Positions 58,910 to 64,000 of a stretch of DNA of 64,000 bases are shown here, in pieces. Source of the DNA: Ruminococcus sp. (lineage in GTDB: Bacteria; Bacillota; Clostridia; Oscillospirales; Ruminococcaceae). Positions within the stretch are counted from its first letter, which is position 1, and each line of letters starts with the position of its first letter. The translations under genes and the position numbers were made by a program. The stretch spans positions 48,971 to 112,970 of the forward strand of contig JAFYUM010000039.1 in the NCBI GenBank assembly GCA_017558505.1, read 5' to 3'. A model generated the notes under the pieces. The model was not told the DNA's origin and did no database searches. It saw nothing but the letters and a program-made list of their open reading frames with translations.

Positions 58910-59527
58910 CTATTTTACAACAAAGGAATACACAGCAGGTATCAGTACAATAACAGTCATAAGAATAAAGGCGGGTATATACATACCAAGTATAAAAAGA
59001 GGCAGGAGTGCAATTCCGCCGATTGTCCAGACAAAACCTGCAAAACGATGTGTCTTGTCCCATATTCTTTCATCCGAAAGGGTACGGGGCGTTTTTATTC
59101 CAAGGAATCTGTTCTGTCTTGTTTTAGGCATATAATTGCCGATTACAATGAGTAAAACAGAAATAAGAAGTCCTGCAACTGCACCTACATTCGTCAGCTT
59201 TTCAAGTGCATAGAGGATTATCATACCCTCAAGAACAAATGCAAGAACAGGAATAATGAAACGTACCATTGTATTGACTTTTCTGCTGTTTTCCGTGCGT
59301 TTATCGGTGCTTGAAATCAGACTGCAGATAATTCCGAGTACAGCCATTACCACAGGTGGAACAACAATTGCCGCCAGCTTCGGCATAAAGCTGTCCGGCT
59401 CATTTGAAAGATTAAAATGAGTTGCAACCTTTTCGGGCAGCCTGTTGTATACCACAAATCCGGGAATTACTGCACAAAGCGTCAGAATAGCTGCAAATAC
59501 ATCTGTTTTAGTCAACATCTTTTTCAT
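58910..59527 (-). CDS. SdpI/DUF1648-family membrane protein
   Basis: 205 residues, about six membrane helices. YNRLPEKVATHFNLSNEPDSF is the DUF1648 signature of SdpI-type proteins, and MPKTRQNRFLGIKTPRTLSDERIWDKTHR is the conserved SdpI cytoplasmic loop. In B. subtilis SdpI gives immunity to the SdpC toxin and sequesters SdpR. No sdpC-like gene is in the window, so here the pair may answer an outside toxin. The first 20 bases overlap the regulator gene, and TTGGAGG precedes ATG 59527 inside it. Confidence 0.85.
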   Translation of the reverse strand: MKKMLTKTDVFAAILTLCAVIPGFVVYNRLPEKVATHFNLSNEPDSFMPKLAAIVVPPVVMAVLGIICSLISSTDKRTENSRKVNTMVRFIIPVLAFVLEGMIILYALEKLTNVGAVAGLLISVLLIVIGNYMPKTRQNRFLGIKTPRTLSDERIWDKTHRFAGFVWTIGGIALLPLFILGMYIPAFILMTVIVLIPAVYSFVVK

Positions 59528-59822
59528 AATTATCCTCCAATTCTTCTCCCTTACTGTCCGAATGTGAAATAAATTGTGCTGTCCACATCATTATCTCCTC
59601 AAAGACAGAGGTGTTAAGCGTATAATAGATAAAATTCTTTTCTCTTGTTTCGTATACAAGCTCTGCATTTTTAAGCTGTTTCAGATGATATGAAACAGTG
59701 GCGCCTGTCATATCGAACTGTGCCGCTATTTCTCCGGCAGATTTACGTCCGCTTCGGAGCATTGTAAGTATCTCTCGCCTTGCCGGATCTGACAATGCTT
59801 TGAATGTTTCTGGAAAACCCAT
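59508..59822 (-). CDS. ArsR/SdpR-family repressor
   Basis: 104 residues. FKALSDPARREILTMLRSGRKSAGEI is the start of the ArsR winged helix, and TGATVSYHLKQLKNAELVYETRE is the recognition helix and wing. No metal-binding Cys cluster (ELCVC) is present, in keeping with SdpR. It is co-transcribed and overlaps with the SdpI-like gene. A promoter with several TATTTAGA octamers lies upstream, suggesting autorepression lifted when the SdpI-like protein holds the repressor at the membrane. Confidence 0.87.
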   Translation of the reverse strand: MGFPETFKALSDPARREILTMLRSGRKSAGEIAAQFDMTGATVSYHLKQLKNAELVYETREKNFIYYTLNTSVFEEIMMWTAQFISHSDSKGEELEDNYEKDVD

Positions 59823-59845
59823 ATAATTCCCCCTTTTGTTATTTT

Positions 59846-59950
59846 ATAGTACGTACTATTTAGAGATTTTTCTATTTAGAATTTTCTCTAAATACATAAT
59901 ACCACATTTTTCAGCATTTGTCAAGGGGTATTTCGAAAAAAATCTAAATA
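59846..59950 (-). promoter_or_regulatory. Promoter and operator array of the SdpR/SdpI-like operon
   Basis: On the minus strand TTGACA (59924-59919), 17-bp spacer, TATTAT (59901-59896). An inverted repeat, TATTTAGA-N6-TCTAAATA (59873-59894), covers the transcription start. A further TATTTAGA lies 16 bp from the first (59857-59864), a TCTAAATA copy lies upstream of the -35 (59943-59950), and a 14-bp palindrome, ATAGTACGTACTAT, is at 59846-59859. Confidence 0.7.
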
Positions 59951-60045
59951 GTTACATAGAACCCTCCGAAATGTCAACCTAATCATATTTTTATCAAAAT
60001 AAATACAAATCCTTATAAAAATTTGCCGAAATGCCTTTTTTCCTC

Positions 60046-60074
60046 TTGCTTTTTTTTTCGTTTTGTGGTATGAT
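60046..60074 (+). promoter_or_regulatory. Promoter for carB
   Basis: TTGCTT at 60046-60051, 17-bp spacer, TATGAT at 60069-60074. The leader of about 120 nt contains AGGAG (60090-60094) seven bases before an ATG-TAA start-stop (60102-60107) and a hairpin, CGTGCT/AGCACG, just before the carB ribosome binding site. Confidence 0.6.
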
Positions 60075-60199
60075 ATAGGGTAGAATATTAGGAGCTAATC
60101 CATGTAAAAATTGATTTGCTGCTAAAAAATCGGTTGAAAAACTATATATTTTCAGCTGATAAAATACAACGTGCTGCCAGCACGGGTCAGGAGAAAAAA

Positions 60200-63100
60200 A
60201 TGCCAAAGATTCAGGATATTAACAAAATCATGATTATCGGTTCAGGCCCTATCATTATCGGTCAGGCCTGTGAGTTCGACTATTCAGGAACTCAGGCTTG
60301 CAAGGCTCTCAGAAACCTCGGTTATGAGATTGTTCTTGTAAACTCTAACCCAGCAACTATTATGACAGACCCAGATGTTGCCGATACAACTTATATCGAG
60401 CCCCTCAATGTAGAAAGACTTACCCAGATTATTGAAAAGGAGCGTCCCGACGCTCTCCTCCCAAATCTCGGCGGTCAGTCAGGTCTTAACCTTTGTTCAG
60501 AGCTTGACGAGGCAGGCGTTCTTGAAAAGTATGGTGTACGTGTTATCGGTGTTCAGGTTGACGCTATTGAAAGAGGCGAGGACCGTATCGAATTCAAGAA
60601 TACTATGAACTCCCTCGGTATCGGTATGCCCAGAAGCGAGGTTGCCTACACTGTTGATGAAGCTGTTAAAATCGCTGAAAATCTTAAGTATCCCGTTGTT
60701 CTCCGTCCCGCTTATACAATGGGCGGCGTTGGCGGCGGTATGGTATACAACGTAGACGAGCTTAAAGTTGTCTGCGAAAGAGGTTTACAGGCTTCCCTTG
60801 TTGGTCAGGTTCTCGTTGAGGAATGTATCTTCGGCTGGGAGGAGCTTGAGCTTGAAGTTGTACGTGATATCAACAACAACAAGATTACTGTCTGCTTTAT
60901 CGAAAACATTGATCCTGTCGGCGTTCACACAGGTGACTCCTTCTGCTCCGCACCCATGCTTACAATTTCCGAGGACGTTCAGAAAGAACTCCAGGAAATG
61001 TCATATAAAATTATTGAAGCTATCGAAGTTATCGGCGGCTGCAACTGCCAGTTTGCCCGTGATCCTGAAACAGGAAGAATTGCTGTTATCGAAATCAACC
61101 CCAGAACTTCACGTTCTTCAGCTCTCGCTTCAAAGGCTACAGGTTTCCCCATTGCTCTCGTTTCTGCAATGCTTGCCTGCGGTCTGACTCTTGATGAAAT
61201 CCCCTGCGGAAAGTACGGTACACTTGATAAATACGTTCCTGACGGCGACTATATCGTTATCAAGTTTGCACGCTGGGCATTCGAGAAATTCAAGGGTTCA
61301 GAGGATAAGCTGGGCACACAGATGCGCGCCGTAGGCGAGGTTATGAGCATCGGTAAGACTTATAAGGAAGCTTTCCAGAAGGCTATCCGCAGCCTTGAAA
61401 CAGGCAGATACGGTCTTGGCTTTGCGAAGAATTTCAACAGCCTTACAAAGGACGAGCTTCTTGACCTCCTTAAAAATCCCACAAGTGAAAGACAGTTCAT
61501 CATTTATGAGGCTCTCCGTAAGGGTGCTGATATTGAGGAAATCTTTGAGCTTACAAAGATAAAGAGATACTTCCTTGAGCAGATGCTCGAGCTTGTTGAG
61601 GAAGAAGAAATGCTCCTTACAATGAAGGGTTCTGTTCCCGAGGAAGATGTTCTCAGACAGGCTAAGTTAGACGGTTTCTCCGACCGCTACCTCAGCTCTT
61701 TCCTTGAAGTTACAGAGGAAGAAATCAGAAATGCACGTATCGGCTTCGGTATCTGCGAGGCATGGGAAGGTGTTCACGTAAGCTCCACAGAAAATGCTGC
61801 TTACTACTACTCCACATATCACCTCACAGAGGACAAGAGCCCTGTCAGCACAGAAAAGCCAAAGATTATGATTCTCGGCGGCGGTCCTAACAGAATCGGT
61901 CAGGGTATCGAGTTTGACTACTGCTGTGTACACGCTGCACTTGCTCTTAAAAAGCTTGGCTTCGAGTCAATTATCGTAAACTGCAACCCCGAAACAGTTT
62001 CAACTGACTATGATACATCTGATAAGCTTTACTTCGAGCCTCTTACACTTGAAGATGTTCTTGCTATTCACGACAAGGAAAAGCCTGTAGGCGTTATTGC
62101 ACAATTCGGCGGACAGACTCCTCTTAACCTTGCTAACGATCTTAAGAAATACGGCGTAAATATCCTTGGTACAACTCCTGAAACTATTGACCTTGCAGAG
62201 GACAGAGACCACTTCCGTGCTATGATGGACAAGCTTGAAATTCCTATGCCAGAGGCAGGAATGGCTGTGAACGCTGACGAAGCTATTGAAATTGCAAATA
62301 AAATCGGCTATCCTGTAATGGTTCGTCCCTCTTACGTTCTCGGCGGACGTGGTATGGAAATCGTTCACGATGATGAAATGATGCGTGTTTATATGGACGC
62401 TGCTGTTGGTGTAACTCCCGACAGACCTATCCTTATTGACCGTTTCCTCAACAACGCTACAGAGTGCGAGGCTGATGCTATTGCAGACGGTACAAACTGT
62501 TTCGTTCCTGCTGTTATGGAGCACATTGAGCTTGCAGGCGTACATTCAGGCGACTCCGCTTGTATTCTCCCCTCAAAGAATCTTTCTCCTGAAATCGTGG
62601 AGACAATCAAGGATTACACAAGAAGAATTGCTGTTGAAATGAATGTATGCGGTCTTATGAATATGCAGTATGCTATTGAGGGCGATACAGTATACGTTCT
62701 TGAAGCAAACCCAAGAGCTTCCCGAACAGTTCCACTTGTTTCAAAGGTATGCGATATCAATATGGTTAAGATTGCTACAGAGATTATCACATCTTCACTT
62801 ACAGGCAATCCCTCACCTGTTCCACAGCTTAAGGATCGCCAGATTGATCACTATGGCGTTAAGGAAGCTGTATTCCCATTCAATATGTTCCCTGAGGTAG
62901 ATCCCCTCCTCGGACCTGAAATGCGTTCAACAGGTGAAGTTCTCGGTATTTCTGACAGCTTCGGTGAAGCCTATTACAAGGCACAGGAAGCTACAAAGAA
63001 CTACCTTCCTGAAAGCGGCACAGTTCTTATAAGTATCTGTGACAGAGATAAGCCTGAACTTATTGAAATCGCAAAGGGCTTCCATGAGCTTGGTTTCAAT

Positions 63101-63424
63101 ATAATTGCAACTCACAAGTGCTATAAGCTTATTGTTGAGGCTGGTATCCCCTGCGAGCGTATCTTCAAGATCTACGAGGGCAGACGTCCCAATATTGCAG
63201 ATGCAATAACAAACGGTGATATTCAGCTTATAATCAACACTCCCATAGGCAAGGCAAGCTCTCACGACGACAGCTATATCCGTAAATCTGCTATCAAGCA
63301 CCGCATCACATATATCACTACAATGGCAGCTGCAAAGGCAAGTATTGAGGGTATCAGATATATCAAATCAAACAAGAATATCAGCGTGAAGTCATTACAG
63401 GCACATCACAAGGATATCAAGTGA
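60200..63424 (+). CDS. carB: Carbamoyl-phosphate synthase, large subunit
   Basis: 1074 residues, the normal length. Two ATP-grasp halves: the first starts KIMIIGSGPIIIGQACEFDYSG and has RPAYTMGGVGGG; the second starts KIMILGGGPNRIGQGIEFDY and has RPSYVLGGRGME. Between and after them are the oligomerisation domain and the C-terminal MGS-like regulatory domain (about 940-1074, IIATHKCYKLIVEAGIPCERI). It makes carbamoyl phosphate from bicarbonate, ammonia (from CarA) and two ATP for pyrimidines and arginine. ATG 60200 follows AGGAG; an upstream in-frame extension starting at 60116 is leader. No carA is next to it in this window. Confidence 0.96.
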   Translation: MPKIQDINKIMIIGSGPIIIGQACEFDYSGTQACKALRNLGYEIVLVNSNPATIMTDPDVADTTYIEPLNVERLTQIIEKERPDALLPNLGGQSGLNLCSELDEAGVLEKYGVRVIGVQVDAIERGEDRIEFKNTMNSLGIGMPRSEVAYTVDEAVKIAENLKYPVVLRPAYTMGGVGGGMVYNVDELKVVCERGLQASLVGQVLVEECIFGWEELELEVVRDINNNKITVCFIENIDPVGVHTGDSFCSAPMLTISEDVQKELQEMSYKIIEAIEVIGGCNCQFARDPETGRIAVIEINPRTSRSSALASKATGFPIALVSAMLACGLTLDEIPCGKYGTLDKYVPDGDYIVIKFARWAFEKFKGSEDKLGTQMRAVGEVMSIGKTYKEAFQKAIRSLETGRYGLGFAKNFNSLTKDELLDLLKNPTSERQFIIYEALRKGADIEEIFELTKIKRYFLEQMLELVEEEEMLLTMKGSVPEEDVLRQAKLDGFSDRYLSSFLEVTEEEIRNARIGFGICEAWEGVHVSSTENAAYYYSTYHLTEDKSPVSTEKPKIMILGGGPNRIGQGIEFDYCCVHAALALKKLGFESIIVNCNPETVSTDYDTSDKLYFEPLTLEDVLAIHDKEKPVGVIAQFGGQTPLNLANDLKKYGVNILGTTPETIDLAEDRDHFRAMMDKLEIPMPEAGMAVNADEAIEIANKIGYPVMVRPSYVLGGRGMEIVHDDEMMRVYMDAAVGVTPDRPILIDRFLNNATECEADAIADGTNCFVPAVMEHIELAGVHSGDSACILPSKNLSPEIVETIKDYTRRIAVEMNVCGLMNMQYAIEGDTVYVLEANPRASRTVPLVSKVCDINMVKIATEIITSSLTGNPSPVPQLKDRQIDHYGVKEAVFPFNMFPEVDPLLGPEMRSTGEVLGISDSFGEAYYKAQEATKNYLPESGTVLISICDRDKPELIEIAKGFHELGFNIIATHKCYKLIVEAGIPCERIFKIYEGRRPNIADAITNGDIQLIINTPIGKASSHDDSYIRKSAIKHRITYITTMAAAKASIEGIRYIKSNKNISVKSLQAHHKDIK

Positions 63425-63435
63425 TTTATAATAAT

Positions 63436-63466
63436 AAAGGACGTTCCGTCAGGGAACGTCCTTTTT
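63436..63466 (+). terminator. Terminator after carB
   Basis: GGACGTTCC (63439-63447) pairs with GGAACGTCC (63453-63461), then TTTTT. Confidence 0.85.
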
Positions 63467-63482
63467 GTTATAGAATAAAGAA

Positions 63483-63506
63483 ATGGGCGGTCAAATGACC
63501 GCCCAT
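63483..63506 (-). terminator. Hairpin downstream of the dockerin gene
   Basis: Perfect 11-bp stem ATGGGCGGTCA/TGACCGCCCAT, two-base loop. On the minus strand the following TTTCTTTATT is only moderately T-rich. It is 146 bases after the 63652 stop; the sequence between shows nothing recognisable. Confidence 0.5.
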
Positions 63507-63651
63507 AATATCCAAATTGTCCCCCATGGATAAATACTTGTATTTTTGTTTTGCCTGAAGTGCAGAAATGCTGTATGTCAAGGTGGAAGATGAGGGAATC
63601 CAACGATATTATACAGAATTTATGCTGTTAATGTTGTTTCAATAATTAGTA

Positions 63652-64000
63652 TTATTTCTCATTTTCAACAATATTTTCTCTCATTACAATAAAGTCATAA
63701 ACGTCAATCTTTCCGTCCTCGCAAAAGTCAACATTTTTCCAGTCAGCGAGTTTAGCTGTCTTTTTACCCATAATATAGCTCTGCATAGTTACTACATCGG
63801 CAACTGTGAACTTTCCGTCGCCGTTTGAGTCACCTGATGGGATTACTCTTTTACCCTTTACAGTTACATCAAATGAAGTAGTATCAAGACCGTAGGAAAC
63901 ATAAATTGTGTATGTACCTGGAGTTTTATTATCAAAATCAGTTGCTTCAACTTCTAACATACCTTTTTCAACATATTCGAGAAGATTACACTGATCGAAA
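63652..64000 (-). CDS. Dockerin-bearing protein, C-terminal fragment (Ig-like domain plus dockerin)
   Basis: The open frame runs off the right edge; 115 residues are visible. Residues before the dockerin (NKTPGTYTIYVSYGLDTTSF then DVTVKG) are the end of a bacterial Ig-like (Big_3-type) domain. The dockerin has a first loop DSNGDGKFTVAD and a degenerate second repeat, VDFCEDGKIDVYD, and differs from the GH9/GH10 dockerins. The catalytic or binding part lies outside the window, so the activity is unknown. Confidence 0.75.
   Translation of the reverse strand, partial: FDQCNLLEYVEKGMLEVEATDFDNKTPGTYTIYVSYGLDTTSFDVTVKGKRVIPSGDSNGDGKFTVADVVTMQSYIMGKKTAKLADWKNVDFCEDGKIDVYDFIVMRENIVENEK

Noticed and set aside
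1..64000. Prophage, integrase, transposase, restriction or defence systems
   Set aside because: None of the reading frames shows the hallmark motifs; the only mobile-like features are short non-coding repeats and the small islet at 25 kb.

Overview
The window looks like the chromosome of a cellulosome-forming, fibre-degrading Ruminococcus, most like R. flavefaciens. The reasons are four Ca-binding dockerin modules on secreted glycosidases, Thr/Lys- and Pro/Thr-rich linkers, GH9 and GH10 enzymes with carbohydrate-binding modules, a Gram-positive lipoprotein set, a spo0A gene, and sigma-A promoters (TTGxxx-N17-TATAAT) throughout. The species assignment is inference; no 16S or marker gene was available. 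GC content looks low-to-mid 40s by eye and was not counted.

Layout. 1-6.0 kb: the start of a flavodiiron protein, a guanylate-kinase-like enzyme, two permeases, birA, a flippase and deoD. 6.0-9.9 kb: a palindromic repeat region, a cation-efflux transporter and a large hybrid regulator (LacI-type sensor, degenerate GGDEF, AraC DNA-binding domain), divergent from the first xylanase. 10-21.2 kb: four large secreted cellulosomal enzymes: a GH10/GH43 xylanase with an internal dockerin, a GH10 xylanase, a GH9 cellulase with two almost identical CBMs, and a second GH9. 21.3-24.7 kb: a four-subunit 2-oxoacid:ferredoxin oxidoreductase (VOR type) with a MinD-like ATPase. 24.7-25.5 kb: an islet with two small unknown genes, one Cys/His-rich. 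25.5-41 kb: a TtcA-like enzyme, a GH95-GH26-degenerate HAD operon, spo0A, a flavin reductase-like protein, ppk, a small leader-like protein, a MIF homologue, two lipoproteins and typA. 41.2-41.6 kb: tRNA-Pro, -Thr and -Tyr. 41.8-47.7 kb: a lipoprotein, rsmE, a small alarmone synthetase, an XRE regulator, a PAP2 phosphatase and an ECF sigma/anti-sigma pair. 47.8-56.9 kb: a xylo-oligosaccharide operon (sugar ABC transporter without its ATPase, GH3, a DUF4380-like protein), a divergent AraC regulator and xylA. 57-64 kb: a Na/Pi cotransporter, an SdpI/SdpR-like pair, carB and the end of another dockerin protein.

How it works together. Secreted xylanases and cellulases attach to a scaffold by dockerins and release xylo- and cello-oligosaccharides. 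The ABC importer takes up xylo-oligosaccharides, GH3 cleaves them inside, and xylose isomerase starts xylose catabolism. The strongest non-coding signal is an 18-bp motif, CCGCAAT-N3-TGATTAGT, found exactly 19 bp before the -10 box of both the import operon and xylA. It is a good candidate binding site for the AraC activator encoded between them. The xylA leader can also form mutually exclusive hairpins.

Other unusual points are a short repeat (TAATRCGTAATT) that supplies the stop codon of three unrelated genes, an ordered set of octamers in the SdpR-like promoter, and two or more dockerin types in one locus. All identifications come from reading the sequence; no database search was run.
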